NCBI GenBank assembly: GCA_016714785.1
Contig: JADKCC010000002.1
Span: 1-64,000, forward strand
Reading direction: 5' to 3'
From: Saprospiraceae bacterium
Lineage (GTDB): Bacteria; Bacteroidota; Bacteroidia; Chitinophagales; Saprospiraceae
Length of the DNA stretch: 64,000 bases
Below the pieces are notes generated by a model, which had not been told where the DNA came from, searched no databases, and saw only the letters and a program-made list of their open reading frames with translations. The translations under genes and the position numbers were made by a program. Of this stretch, positions 35,012 through 45,400 are shown one piece after another. Within the stretch, counting starts at the first letter, position 1; each line of letters opens with the position of its first letter.

Positions 35012-37393
35012 TTATTGTATTATTTCTAATGTAATAAATGATAATCTATCAGCTATAACGACCAAAGCATTGTTTTCAGTATTAGTTGCTGAAGATTCCA
35101 TAATTTTTTCGTTCATCAATATTTTGGTTGGTATAAATGGCAATCCATGTATCAACAATTTGTATGTACTATAATCAGGTTCGAAATGACCGTTTGACTT
35201 CAATGATAGCTTCATCGACTTGTCTGTACAATTCATTTTAAATCTCTTTTTATTATAAATACCTTTTTCGTAATCATATCCATCACCTGAATCTTCATAC
35301 AAATAACTATTTACACCTTCACCTCCAAAAAATACATGCAAGACCAATTGATCTACTTTTTTCTCGCCTGTGTGTTGCATCACGGGATAAAATGGTATGA
35401 CTGCGCCTTCTTTTATAAAAAGAGGAATCTCTTCCAGCACCGCATCTATAAGTATTTCTTTACCGCCCTCATACGCCTTATTTGTCCAAAAATGATACCA
35501 TCTGCCTTTGGGAAGATAAACATACCTAGATTTTGCATTAGGCTCAAGTACGGGACACACCAAAATATGATCGCCCATTAAAAACTCATCTACTCTATAC
35601 AGTGTATCTTGATCGTGCTGATCATAAATAGAGATTGGTTTAAGCATCGGAGTATATTCGGTGACATACTGATAAAATGTTGTATAAATATAAGGAAGTA
35701 AATTGTATCTCAGTTCTATATACTTTCGTACAATATCAAGTGTCTCTGCTCCAAATGACCATGGCTCTTGCTCTCCGTGGTCTCCAGAACTATGCGTTCG
35801 GAAAAATGGGTGGAATACTGCCAATTGAATCCATCGCACATACAACTCTGGTGTAGGATGATCAATAAAGCCACCAATGTCTGAACCCACAAAAGAAAAT
35901 CCTGAAACAGAAAGTCTTTGGCATTGCATTGTCGCTATCCATAAATGTTCCCAAGATGCAATATTATCACCTGTCCATCCAGATGCATATCTTTGTGCTC
36001 CCGCATAGGCTGATCTAGTAATAACCAAAGGCCTATTGCCATTATTATATTTTTTGACCCCTTTATATGTTGCTCTCGCCATCTGCATACCATACACATT
36101 ATGTGCTTTGCGATGACTACAAGGATGGCCATCAAAATCGTGCCTCACATCTGGAGGAAAAGTTTTACCTTCTATTTCAAAGAGTGCGGGCTCATTCATA
36201 TCATTCCACACTCCACTTACTCCGATTTCACCTATCAATTCCTGAAATAGTCCCGACCACCATTTTCTTACCTTAGGATTGGTAAAATCAGGAAAGTAAC
36301 AATCCCCTGGCCAAACTTTTCCTTTCATATAAGGACCATCGGCTCTCCTACAAAAATAATTATTCTCTAGAGCCTCTTTAAACACAGGATATTGATCGTC
36401 AATTTTTATACCCGGGTCTATTATTACTACAGTTCTAAAACCATTTTCCTTTAGCTCAGATATCATTCTCTTAGGGTCAGGAAATTTTTCTTTATCCCAA
36501 GTGAAACATCGAAACTCGTTCATATAGTCAATATCCAAATAAATAACATCACACGGAATTTTTAAAAGTCTGAGTTTATCAGTCACTTCCTTTACCTTGG
36601 CTTCTGGATAATAACTCCATTTACTTTGCTGATAACCTAGGGCCCACATAGGAGGCAATTCTGGTGTGCCTGTTAGCTGAGTATAGCGCTTAGTCACATC
36701 TAATAATTCAGGACCATTTATAAAATAGTAATTCATTTCACCACCTTCAGCCCAAAAACTTGTAACAGATCTACGCTCCGATCCAAAATCAAAACTTGCT
36801 TTAAACGTATTGTCAAAGAAAATACCGTATGCCTTATTATGATGTACTGCAGTGTAAAAAGGTATAGCTTTATATATTGGATCTTCTTCCTTTTTAAAAC
36901 CATAGGTGTCCATAGCCCAATTGGTAACTCTCCGGCCCCTCAAATTGAGATGAAGTGTTTTATCTCCCATACCATAAAAATGCTCTCCTTCCTGAACTAC
37001 TTTACTCATCTTTACGATATTACCTCCAAATGTCTGATGCTCCTCCCAATGAAAGCCCTTCTCATCTCTACATACAATATTACCAGCAGTGTCCGTAAAT
37101 ACTACTTTCAAGTCACTTTTATGAATATTCAGATGGACTGAAATTGATTTAACAGCGATGTGATCTATAAAATCTTCTACTTTAATCTCAGGATACTCTG
37201 GAACAAATCTACTACTAATGGCATAAGAAAAATCCGGTTCAAAATGTCCATCAGTACTATATCTTAATCGAACTATATCTTTTGACAAAAAGTTAATATA
37301 CAAATTACATTGATTGTCACTTAGGATCGAAATACCATCTGTAAATATTTTGTGAGAGCTGTATTTTCCAGGTGTATATTCACTAATATTCAT
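35012..37393 (-). CDS. Glycoside hydrolase family 31 alpha-glucosidase
   Basis: This 793-residue GH31 enzyme contains the catalytic nucleophile aspartate in GVWNDMNEPALFE and the acid/base region RYASGWTGDNIASWEHL. Other signatures are YLDIDYMNEFRCFTWD and the N-terminal galactose-mutarotase-like domain (EHFYGMGDKTLHLNLRGRRV). It likely releases glucose from the non-reducing ends of alpha-glucans. There is no signal peptide, so it is probably cytoplasmic, which would fit glycogen turnover with glgB in this genome. It starts 77 bp after the tRNA-Cys gene on the same strand, beyond a terminator. Confidence 0.94.
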   Translation of the reverse strand: MNISEYTPGKYSSHKIFTDGISILSDNQCNLYINFLSKDIVRLRYSTDGHFEPDFSYAISSRFVPEYPEIKVEDFIDHIAVKSISVHLNIHKSDLKVVFTDTAGNIVCRDEKGFHWEEHQTFGGNIVKMSKVVQEGEHFYGMGDKTLHLNLRGRRVTNWAMDTYGFKKEEDPIYKAIPFYTAVHHNKAYGIFFDNTFKASFDFGSERRSVTSFWAEGGEMNYYFINGPELLDVTKRYTQLTGTPELPPMWALGYQQSKWSYYPEAKVKEVTDKLRLLKIPCDVIYLDIDYMNEFRCFTWDKEKFPDPKRMISELKENGFRTVVIIDPGIKIDDQYPVFKEALENNYFCRRADGPYMKGKVWPGDCYFPDFTNPKVRKWWSGLFQELIGEIGVSGVWNDMNEPALFEIEGKTFPPDVRHDFDGHPCSHRKAHNVYGMQMARATYKGVKKYNNGNRPLVITRSAYAGAQRYASGWTGDNIASWEHLWIATMQCQRLSVSGFSFVGSDIGGFIDHPTPELYVRWIQLAVFHPFFRTHSSGDHGEQEPWSFGAETLDIVRKYIELRYNLLPYIYTTFYQYVTEYTPMLKPISIYDQHDQDTLYRVDEFLMGDHILVCPVLEPNAKSRYVYLPKGRWYHFWTNKAYEGGKEILIDAVLEEIPLFIKEGAVIPFYPVMQHTGEKKVDQLVLHVFFGGEGVNSYLYEDSGDGYDYEKGIYNKKRFKMNCTDKSMKLSLKSNGHFEPDYSTYKLLIHGLPFIPTKILMNEKIMESSATNTENNALVVIADRLSFITLEIIQ

Positions 37394-37428
37394 TTGTAAA
37401 TGTATTATAAATAAGCAAATACTAAAAA

Positions 37429-37467
37429 TAAAAAAGACCGCATCATTAATACAATGCGATCTTTTTT
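37429..37467 (-). terminator. Terminator downstream of tRNA-Cys
   Basis: On the minus strand an 11-bp stem (AAAGATCGCAT / ATGCGGTCTTT, one G-U pair) is followed by a T-rich tract. It lies 4 bp beyond the tRNA 3' end. Confidence 0.8.
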
Positions 37468-37470
37468 GCG

Positions 37471-37541
37471 AGGTCGGGAGCGGATTCGAACCGCTGTACG
37501 AGGTTTTGCAGACCTCTGCCTAACCGCTCGGCCACCCGACC
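37471..37541 (-). tRNA. tRNA-Cys (GCA)
   Basis: A complete 71-nt cloverleaf is seen on the minus strand: acceptor stem GGTCGGG / CCCGACC with U73, D arm GGCCGAGCGGTTAGGC, anticodon loop CTGCAAA giving anticodon GCA, and T arm GCGGTTCGAATCCGC. CCA is not encoded. It is flanked by its own promoter element (37555-37562) and terminator (37429-37467). Confidence 0.96.
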
Positions 37542-37554
37542 TTGTTAGCGGGTG

Positions 37555-37562
37555 CAAATATA
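37555..37562 (-). promoter_or_regulatory. -7 element of tRNA-Cys
   Basis: TATATTTG on the minus strand is 14 bp before the mature 5' end, so transcription would begin a few bases upstream of the tRNA. Confidence 0.6.
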
Positions 37563-37688
37563 GAGGATATTTTTTATATTAAAAAATAATTTTTAATTTT
37601 CAAATAATATTTACTCACAACCGACTCGTAAATTCAATTAATACTATACTTTTATGCTATAAAATTTGAGAATTTACAAAAAAATAAA

Positions 37689-38321
37689 ATGTATTTAAAA
37701 TCCTTTACCTTCAACGACTTTTCAGAAAATACTTATATTCTTTATGATGACTCAAACGAATGTATAATAATTGATCCTGGTTGCAATAATAAGGCAGAAC
37801 AAACTGAGATTATAAATTTTATCTCTGAATATAATCTCAAGCCAAAAAAACTTATCAATACACATTGTCATATTGATCACATATTAGGAAATAATTTTAT
37901 TGCTCAACAATATCACCTCGAATTATCAGCACATAAAAAGGAAACCGCAGTACTTAATGTAGGTGTACAAACAGCTTTAATGTATCACATACCCTATGAT
38001 CCGTCCCCACAAATAAAACAATATTTGGATGAAGGAGACCATATTGCATTTGGTAATTCCACTTTAGAGGTACTTTTCACACCGGGTCATTCGCCAGCAA
38101 GTATTTCTTTACTTTGTCGTGATTCGAATATACTAATTGCTGGAGATGTATTATTTCAAGGAAGTATAGGGCGTACAGACCTTCCAGGTGGAAACTTTGA
38201 AACTCTTACCCGAGTGATTCGGTCTAAATTTTTTACCCTACCAGATGATATAATAGTCTATCCAGGTCATGGATCTCCGACTACTATAGGCATAGAAAAA
38301 AAGACTAACCCTTTTTTTTAA
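37689..38321 (+). CDS. MBL-fold metallo-hydrolase (glyoxalase II-like)
   Basis: The metallo-beta-lactamase metal-binding motif is INTHCHIDHILGN (HxHxDH). The later ligands are in LFTPGHSPASIS, ILIAGDVLFQGSIGRTDLPGG and VYPGHGSPT. This layout is that of the compact glyoxalase II-like family of about 210 residues, thought to hydrolyse thioesters or related substrates with two zinc ions. It is complete. Its stop codon region overlaps the stop of the convergent barrel gene by 4 bp. Confidence 0.9.
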   Translation: MYLKSFTFNDFSENTYILYDDSNECIIIDPGCNNKAEQTEIINFISEYNLKPKKLINTHCHIDHILGNNFIAQQYHLELSAHKKETAVLNVGVQTALMYHIPYDPSPQIKQYLDEGDHIAFGNSTLEVLFTPGHSPASISLLCRDSNILIAGDVLFQGSIGRTDLPGGNFETLTRVIRSKFFTLPDDIIVYPGHGSPTTIGIEKKTNPFF

Positions 38322-38890
38322 AAATGAAATCCCGCCATTAATGTCCAAATATCAAAGGTTGATTTTGGTTTTTCTTTGTAGGCATTAATTATCCCATACT
38401 GAAAATCAAGGTCTATATCGAAACTACCAATGGTAACACCTAAACCAGTCACTGCTCCTAGTGATGAGTCATTAATTTCTTTATACTCTGGAATATTTAA
38501 CGCGTCTTTTGGTGCATCTAATAAAAAATTGATCGAACCTAATATTTTTGATCTAAAAATAATATTTTCACTGATTCTAAAAATATTAAATCCCACGCCA
38601 CATCTTCCATGAAAAAGAGCCCAATCATTATTTTTAAAAAAATCAGGTGATGCCGTTGACATAAGGCCCGTTTTATGATATTGACCTCCTATTATAAAAT
38701 ACATATCCCCTTCTAGCAACCTAGCATCTGCTCCAACCATCCATCCATAGTGCATTTCATTTCCTTTGGTAATATTAAAATCCTTTGAATATGCTGCAGT
38801 CAAACCAGATTGAATTACTATACCTGGAGCCTGCCCTTTCGCATTAACCAAAGATGCTATAACTAAAATTATAATAGAGAAATATTTCAT
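38318..38890 (-). CDS. Outer-membrane beta-barrel-like protein
   Basis: A signal peptide (MKYFSIIILVIASLVNAKGQ) is followed by alternating amphipathic strands, GWMVGADARLLEGDMYFIIG, FHGRCGVGFNIF, GVTIGSFDIDLDFQYGII, ending in the aromatic TLMAGFHF typical of outer-membrane barrels. The family is not recognised beyond porin/OmpW-like size (190 residues). It overlaps the MBL gene by 4 bp at the 3' ends. Confidence 0.75.
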   Translation of the reverse strand: MKYFSIIILVIASLVNAKGQAPGIVIQSGLTAAYSKDFNITKGNEMHYGWMVGADARLLEGDMYFIIGGQYHKTGLMSTASPDFFKNNDWALFHGRCGVGFNIFRISENIIFRSKILGSINFLLDAPKDALNIPEYKEINDSSLGAVTGLGVTIGSFDIDLDFQYGIINAYKEKPKSTFDIWTLMAGFHF

Positions 38891-39101
38891 TTGTTTATTT
38901 TAAATGTGTTTGTTTTAAAATTTCTGAGTAGAATCATGTGCTTGAAAAACTAAATCAAGGTGTCTTTCATAAAATAAGCCAAAAATACTTTTATTTTCAA
39001 ACCTAAATAAGAATTCGATTATATTAAAAAATAAAATGATGACCTCTTGATATGATAGTTTCAAAAATCGTGCTAATGTTTAATATATGACTCCAAATAC
39101 T

Positions 39102-39109
39102 TACTTTTG
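39102..39109 (+). promoter_or_regulatory. -7 element for lgt
   Basis: TACTTTTG lies downstream of the most 5' in-frame ATG (39087) and 17 bp before ATG 39126, which supports the latter as the true start. Confidence 0.55.
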
Positions 39110-39125
39110 TCACAAAATAGCATTT

Positions 39126-40351
39126 ATGTATCCTGACCTCTCCTACTTTTTTAATGATTTGATTGGAACTGATGTAGATAATTGGACTTCAATTTTCAAA
39201 ACATTTGGATTTATGCTAGTGGTTGCTTTAGCAGCCTGCGGCTTATTACTAAAGTCTGAACTACAGAGAAAAGAAAAAGAAGGCTTAATACTACCACAAA
39301 AAGTGAACGTGATTTCCACAGAAAAGCTAACTATCCAAGATATTATAATAAATAGTTTATTTTCATTTTTATTGGTGCTAAGATTCCAATGCTTATCATG
39401 AATTTTGAAAAGTTTAAAGGGGATCCTGCCTCTTTCATATTTTCCAAAATGGGTATATGGTGGCTTGGTTTACTTGCAGCATTACTTACAGCTATTTACT
39501 ACTTCTTACAAAACAAAAAAGCTGACCCTAATCCTAAACAAATAGAAGTACTTAGATATCCGTCATCTAAGACTAATGATATTATAATTATTGCAGGCCT
39601 CTCGGGAGTCCTCGGAAGTAAATTATTCTCAATTACTGAAAATCTTTCAGGCTTTTTTAGTGATCCTTTAGGTTCACTTTTTTCAGGAAGTGGACTAAAT
39701 ATTTATGGTGGACTCATTTTAGCATTTTTTACAGTTTATTGGTATGTAAAGAAAATAGGTATCAAACCAGTATATATGATGGACATTGGAGGTATGGGTA
39801 TCCTTTTAGGTTATGCTATTGGTAGAATTGGATGCCAGTTATCAGGCGATGGAGATTGGGGCATCGTAGCATCTGCAATACCTGATTGGTGGTTTCTTCC
39901 AGATTGGTTATGGTCATACAACTATCCTAATAACGTAAATAATGATGGTGTTTTGTTATCTCAATGCAACACTGATATATTTAATACAGCTAGAATGAGT
40001 GGGCTTTCTGTAGAAGATAGCTGTCAGAAAAGCTGTGGCATGAGATATTGCTTCGAACTAAAACCAGGCGTATATCCTACACCAATTTATGAGACTACAT
40101 TCGGACTACTTGCAGCAGGTTTATTATGGATAAACAAACACAAATTTAAAATACCTGGAACGATTTTTTTCATATATATGGTACTAAATGGTGTTGAAAG
40201 GTTTTTTATAGAAAGAATAAGAGTTAATGAAAAGTACGAAATGTTTGGGCTCCACTGGAGTCAAGCCCAATACATTTCTATATTATTTATTGTCATTGGT
40301 CTAGCAGGTTTATGGTATCTTTTTACGAAAAAACCATCTACTAAAGTTTAG
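39126..40351 (+). CDS. lgt: Prolipoprotein diacylglyceryl transferase (frameshifted)
   Basis: It transfers diacylglycerol from phosphatidylglycerol to the lipobox cysteine of prolipoproteins in the inner membrane. The N-terminal part (39126-39370: MYPDLSYFFNDLIGTDVDNW, first helices) and the rest (GKMGIWWLGLL-type helix, GLNIYGGLILAF, signature YAIGRIGCQLSGDGDWG, ERFFIERIRVNEKY) are in different frames. One extra T in the T5 run at 39365-39369 joins them through SFFIGAKIPMLIM. The histidine of the HGGL motif of proteobacterial Lgt is tyrosine (IYGGL), which I believe is usual in Bacteroidota. Since lgt is normally essential, the indel is probably an assembly error. Confidence 0.9.
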
Positions 40352-40733
40352 ATTTAATTTTTTCTGCAATAACTAACATATCATCTTTTGATAAAATAAG
40401 TTTCTCCTTACTAAAATTCATATCACTCACATTTTGCATAGGTATTAGATGCACATGTGCGTGAGGCACTTCAAGACCAATAACTGAAATGCCAACTTTG
40501 ACACAAGGAATAGCCTTACCAATAGCAAGAGCAACCTTTTTAGTAAAAACCATTAATTCAGCAATATGACCATCTTCCATATCAAAGATATAATCTATTT
40601 CTAACTTTGGAATAACAAGTGTATGACCTTTAGCCAACGGAAACACATCTAAAAACGCCAAAAATTTATCATCTTCCAAAATTTTATAAGCTGGAATATT
40701 GCCCTCTATAATTTTTGAAAAAATAGTTGCCAT
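40341..40733 (-). CDS. HIT family protein
   Basis: This is a histidine-triad nucleotide-binding protein of 130 residues, cleaving AMP-type phosphoramidates or related nucleotides in the family. The triad is VPHAHVHLIPM. The N-terminus MATIFSKIIEGNIPAYKILE, and FLDVFPLAKGHTLVIPK, are diagnostic. Its start codon region overlaps the greA stop by 1 bp, so the pair is co-transcribed; its 3' end overlaps the lgt 3' end by 11 bp on the opposite strand. Confidence 0.95.
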   Translation of the reverse strand: MATIFSKIIEGNIPAYKILEDDKFLAFLDVFPLAKGHTLVIPKLEIDYIFDMEDGHIAELMVFTKKVALAIGKAIPCVKVGISVIGLEVPHAHVHLIPMQNVSDMNFSKEKLILSKDDMLVIAEKIKSKL

Positions 40734-41203
40734 TACAAAGAAATATTTACTATTTTAAAATTAATTAGTCCTGCCGGTGTTTGAATCTGCGCCACATCAC
40801 CTACCACTTTACCTAATAATCCTTGCCCAATTGGCGAACTTACAGATATCTTTTTCTCCTTAAGATTGGCTTCCGCTTCAGCAACCAATTTATAAGTAAC
40901 TTCAGCGTTATTAGTCATGTTCTGAATTGTCACATTAGTCAAAACAGTAACCTTTGAAGTATCCAAGGTGGACTCATCCAAAATCCTAGAATTAGCAAAA
41001 ACCTTTTCTAATTCATTTATCTTCATCTCTAACATACCCTGAGCATTTTTTGCAGCATCATACTCAGCATTCTCTGAAAGATCACCCTTCTCTCTCGCTT
41101 CTGCTATGGCCTTTGCTACACCCTCTCTACCTTTAGTCTTTAGTTCCTCTAATTCAAATTTTAATTTCTCGTAACCTTCTTGCGTCATATATGATACTGA
41201 CAT
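40733..41203 (-). CDS. greA: Transcription elongation factor GreA
   Basis: It rescues backtracked RNA polymerase by stimulating transcript cleavage. The N-terminal coiled coil contains the acidic tip GDLSENAEYDAAKNAQ, and the C-terminal FKBP-like domain contains VSSPIGQGLLGKVVGD. The start YMTQEGYEKLKFELEELK is typical. Length 156 is normal. It is followed directly by the HIT gene. Confidence 0.97.
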   Translation of the reverse strand: MSVSYMTQEGYEKLKFELEELKTKGREGVAKAIAEAREKGDLSENAEYDAAKNAQGMLEMKINELEKVFANSRILDESTLDTSKVTVLTNVTIQNMTNNAEVTYKLVAEAEANLKEKKISVSSPIGQGLLGKVVGDVAQIQTPAGLINFKIVNISL

Positions 41204-41228
41204 AAATATTGTTATTAAATGTTATAAA

Positions 41229-41270
41229 TAAAAAACAAACGTTTCCACTCTTCCCAAGTGAAAACGTTTG
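41229..41270 (-). terminator. Terminator after the PorV-like gene
   Basis: On the minus strand the stem CAAACGTTTTCACT / AGTGGAAACGTTTG (one mismatch) is followed by six Ts. It ends the leftward TonB receptor / secreted protein / PorV cassette and separates it from greA. Confidence 0.85.
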
Positions 41271-41323
41271 TCGATAAAAAACTTATATTTAGATATAAAC
41301 GAAAAGTGAACAGAAAAGTTCCC

Positions 41324-42376
41324 TTAAAATGAAAATCTCAATGTAAAATTATGCGTTCCTTTAAATGGATTAGTAGCTCTATAAGCATAATCAATGCCTA
41401 AATTGTTCGCCCCACCTTTGGTAATAGGTACCTCTACTGATGCTCCTCCCGCAAATCCAGTGTATAAGCTTTTTGTTTCCAAATCAGTACTACCCATATC
41501 AGCTTTATATGCAGCTCTCAAAACCACTAAATTCTGATAAGAAAATTCTATTCCTGCTCCTATCTGATCTTTAGCAAAAGCATTAGAAGTAAAGTTTGTT
41601 AATCCTCTAACAAAATTATCCTCTCCTACATAAAAATCATAGGATAAACCAATATTCAACATAGATGGTAATTCGAAACTAGCCGATTGTGCATCATAAG
41701 ATACTTCATACTTTATCCCTGATGCTGGATCTGGAACTTCTCTTTTAATAGACAATCCTTCCCCACCAAACGCCATGGGAGAACCAATATTTCGTAATGA
41801 AATACCTAATTTAAAATTATCCTTGGGTCCTGAAACGTATTGGACACCTGCATCTATAGCTATTCCGGATGCATTAACATCTTGAATGCTTTCAGATACT
41901 AACCTTACTAAAGCACCAACAGAAATTTTATTGGCATAAGTTAAAGAATATCCAACTCCTAGTTGGAAAAAGCTTGGAGAATAGTATCCACCTGTGCCTC
42001 CAGGTTGATTTACTGTAGTTACAGGTATTTGTCCAAAATCTAAAGATGCTAATTCAATACCAATGGCACCTGACTTACCGCTTTTAAACCCTAAACCAAA
42101 ACTATTAAGATTCATTCCTGTACCACTATAGAGCCTATTGTTTGAAACACCTATCTCCATTTTCTTAATTCGACTTAAGCCTGCTATGTTGATTCTCATA
42201 GCCTCTACACCCATAACAGATGATGTGCTCATTGAATGTAATCCTGCACTTCTGCCCCATGGGTTCATTAATAACTCTGAAGCACCAGCTTGGCCTTGTC
42301 TATCAGGGTTACCAGCAAATAACGAAATCCCAGTGAAGACAATTAATGACAATATTGTGTAAAACTTAAAATTCAT
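41324..42376 (-). CDS. PorV/PorQ family outer-membrane protein
   Basis: A signal peptide (cleavage after SLFAG) is followed by a 14-strand-type barrel: GASELLMNPWGRSAGLHSM near the start, MGVEAMRINIAGLSRIK, GYSLTYANKISVGALVRL, and a terminal FKGTHNFTLRFSF. The first region is characteristic of PorV/PorQ proteins of the type IX secretion system, outer-membrane partners that receive or shuttle T9SS cargo. It is the last gene of the cassette begun by the receptor at 50332, 64 bp after the giant secreted protein gene. It may be a dedicated PorV-like partner for that protein; inference from position. Confidence 0.88.
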   Translation of the reverse strand: MNFKFYTILSLIVFTGISLFAGNPDRQGQAGASELLMNPWGRSAGLHSMSTSSVMGVEAMRINIAGLSRIKKMEIGVSNNRLYSGTGMNLNSFGLGFKSGKSGAIGIELASLDFGQIPVTTVNQPGGTGGYYSPSFFQLGVGYSLTYANKISVGALVRLVSESIQDVNASGIAIDAGVQYVSGPKDNFKLGISLRNIGSPMAFGGEGLSIKREVPDPASGIKYEVSYDAQSASFELPSMLNIGLSYDFYVGEDNFVRGLTNFTSNAFAKDQIGAGIEFSYQNLVVLRAAYKADMGSTDLETKSLYTGFAGGASVEVPITKGGANNLGIDYAYRATNPFKGTHNFTLRFSF

Positions 42377-42440
42377 TTCTATTCTTTTATCTTGTTAATA
42401 GATTAAAGAGGAGGAATTTTACATCCTCCTCTAATACTTT

Positions 42441-45400
42441 TTATAACCCACTTGGATCAAATTTACGACCTATTCCAAACCACTTGATTGTTCGCTCTTC
42501 ACCGTATTCTGGCGCTGAAATATGTATAAGATACACACCACTCGCAACAGGGATCTCTTTAAAATTTTTCATATCCCATTCTAAGTCTGGAAAAACCTGT
42601 CCCGTTGATGTCGGTCTATTACTACCTGACAATATAGCACCTCGCTCATCTCTATTGTACTGTTTGATAAAACTTCCATCTATACTATAAATAGTAACTG
42701 TTGCCTTAGCGGGTAAATTTGTTATCTTTATAGTATTTGTAAACTGAGAAGTTTCATAAGCTGAATAAGCATAATATGGATTAGGTACCACATTCACATT
42801 TGCCAAAGCACCTACATATTCTTCATTGGTGACCAATTGCTTAGATTCTTTATTCTTAAATTCAAACTCATAAACAGGTTGATCCCCATCTGTATCACAA
42901 GCACGTTCTCTCGCTGTAGTGTATTTACGAGATTCTCCGTAAGGATTATTAACTCTCAGTTTCACAGTCATATCATTAGGTATTAAACCCTTGTCTATTG
43001 GATTTAATGGTGCACTTGTCATTCCTAAAGGAAATGCAGTCCATGTAATGGATGACGCTACTTTTGCCTTATTGACTACACTTGGTCCAGCACCGGAAGT
43101 GGTCCTTTTAAGTCTATCAGCAAACTCGGCACAACCATCATACTCCATCCTAGTAACATATATATAATGTTGGCCACCTGCTACTGCACTCGCTACCATA
43201 CATCGTTTAGACCTATAGACTATCAATTTCTGTCTGTGATGATGGATTAAAGATCATGTCTCCACCTATTGGGTCCTTACCATTCCGCAATTTAACCAAT
43301 ACTGTATCTTTCATGGAGTAAACACTGTTTTCACCAAAGAAAATATTCAACCTCTTCCCAGTTTCTACATCTATGGCATATCCCGGGAAATAACTAAACC
43401 CTGTTGAATTTGCTATTTCTTTTCCATTTTCATCTTTTGATGGCGACGCTCTCAATTCAAAATTTTTAGTTACAGCATCACCTTCCTTTGCTTTGATGGT
43501 TGTAAAACCAGCATCCAAATAGTCATTTGTTGCCGTCTCCACCACTATACATTTGCTCCATTTTGATTTGTCACTTGTGAAAACTATATCCACATTGTTT
43601 AAGTCACGGTATCTTAGTGAATTGGTAACAGCAGCGGTCATATAACCCATCACTTCTCTTGCCGAAGGACTTAAATAAAATGGCAAATCTTCATCAGTTT
43701 GAAATCTTGTGGACAAAAATGGTACAAAAAACCCATTACCCAATTTGGATAAAGCTGCCAATGGATCCTGATTAAAACCATTTCTTACATGATCTAGATA
43801 TCTTATACTGAGATCTTCTCCGAAAATCCCTCCGTCACTTATAGCATTAAACCATCTGGGGCCAGCAGGATTTTTGTATGACACTATTGCACCAATACCA
43901 CCGTTCGTGCCTATCCTCGTGGTTCCTGGGTCTTCCTCATTGGAAACTGTAATTGAAAAACCCATGTTTTTTACAATGTACTCTTTGATATAAGGCAACG
44001 ACCTATTTTCTAAAAGTACCTTTACATTATTTGGAGATGTAACATCTGATAACTTCCACACCGCACTATTATCAAAAGCACAAGTATTACCATTGGCAGA
44101 TGTTGAAAAATTGCCAGTTATCTCAAGTCTAAATTTACCATCCTTTATCTTTAATGGATCCACCACTTTAGCATCTATTGGTCCAGCACCAGATTTATAT
44201 AAAATTTTTCCATCGTGGGTCTTCTTTAAAATAAGTTCATACATGGTATCATCCATATCTAAAAACTTACCAGGATTACCTTCTCCAGCTATTCTTGTTA
44301 CTACTGGCCCCTCACCATAAGAAGCTTGCAAATCTTCATATACTATAGGTCTTGGCACTAAAGTATAAGCCTTCTTATCCGGTCCACCTACATTACCTCT
44401 TCCTTCTAAGTAAGCTCTTTTTTGGCCAGTTCCTGTCTCAATATCTAAAGTTTTCCAATTGTTATGGGCATAAGCTAATACTAAAAAATGATACTGCTTA
44501 TGGTTAACTAATCTTCTATTGGTTAAGGCAAACTGATCTTCTGTTACCCTAAATGATGTTTGTAAACCTTTATCTACACCAGAAACCATTTTGCTAGGAG
44601 TCCATATAGTGGGTCCATTGGGCTGCAAAGGATGTGCAGATCCAGTCCAGTTGTATATTTCTTTGATGCCATTTTTTATATCTACTTGAGCAACAGGCCT
44701 AGCTTTTGTAATATCTCCTAATTCTTGCGCTGTTACATTGGCAGATGCCAATTGATACAATCTATATCCTTCAAAAATATATTTTCCTTGGTCACCCTCC
44801 AATAACGGTGCTTGTAAGTCCGTCTCTGAATACTTCTCGTTAAAGTTATTGGAAGTTTGTTCATTCGATAATAAAATAATCAACTCTTGATCCAATTCAA
44901 CTGCAGTAACATCTGGTGCATCTGGTCCGTCAGTTAAGTCAAAACAGTTGTCAAACAATGCTTGAGCTATATCATCTGCAAATCTCAATCTTGTAAGATC
45001 AGGACAAGGATAAATGATACTAGGAACAAATACAACACCCATTATTAGTTCATTTCTTGCACCTGGTTGTAACAACAACGGTCCTGTCGCTTGCATTGTT
45101 CTTCTATCTCCATTTGGTAAAGCAGCTGTACACATTGACCAACCTAAACTATTATTAGGTTCATCAGGAAATACATACCGAATTGTATCTGTACTTCCAG
45201 GATTATAACCCGAACCACCAAATGTCACAGGTGTTCCATCTGCCCATAAACCTCTAATGTAATTGTAAAATCCATCTTCTCGTCCTCTTTGTGGGTCCTG
45301 AGTCGGTGGTGGAGGGCTACCTACACTTCCATTTTCAGCATAAGTAAAAGATGTCATTCCTAACTCAACCAATGTGTCCTGATTTCCACTAAATGGCTCA

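Noticed and set aside
42441..43226. Independent 261-aa gene after the large secreted protein
   Set aside because: It begins with TTG inside the preceding gene, lacks a signal peptide and reads as the continuation of that protein; treated as a frameshift.
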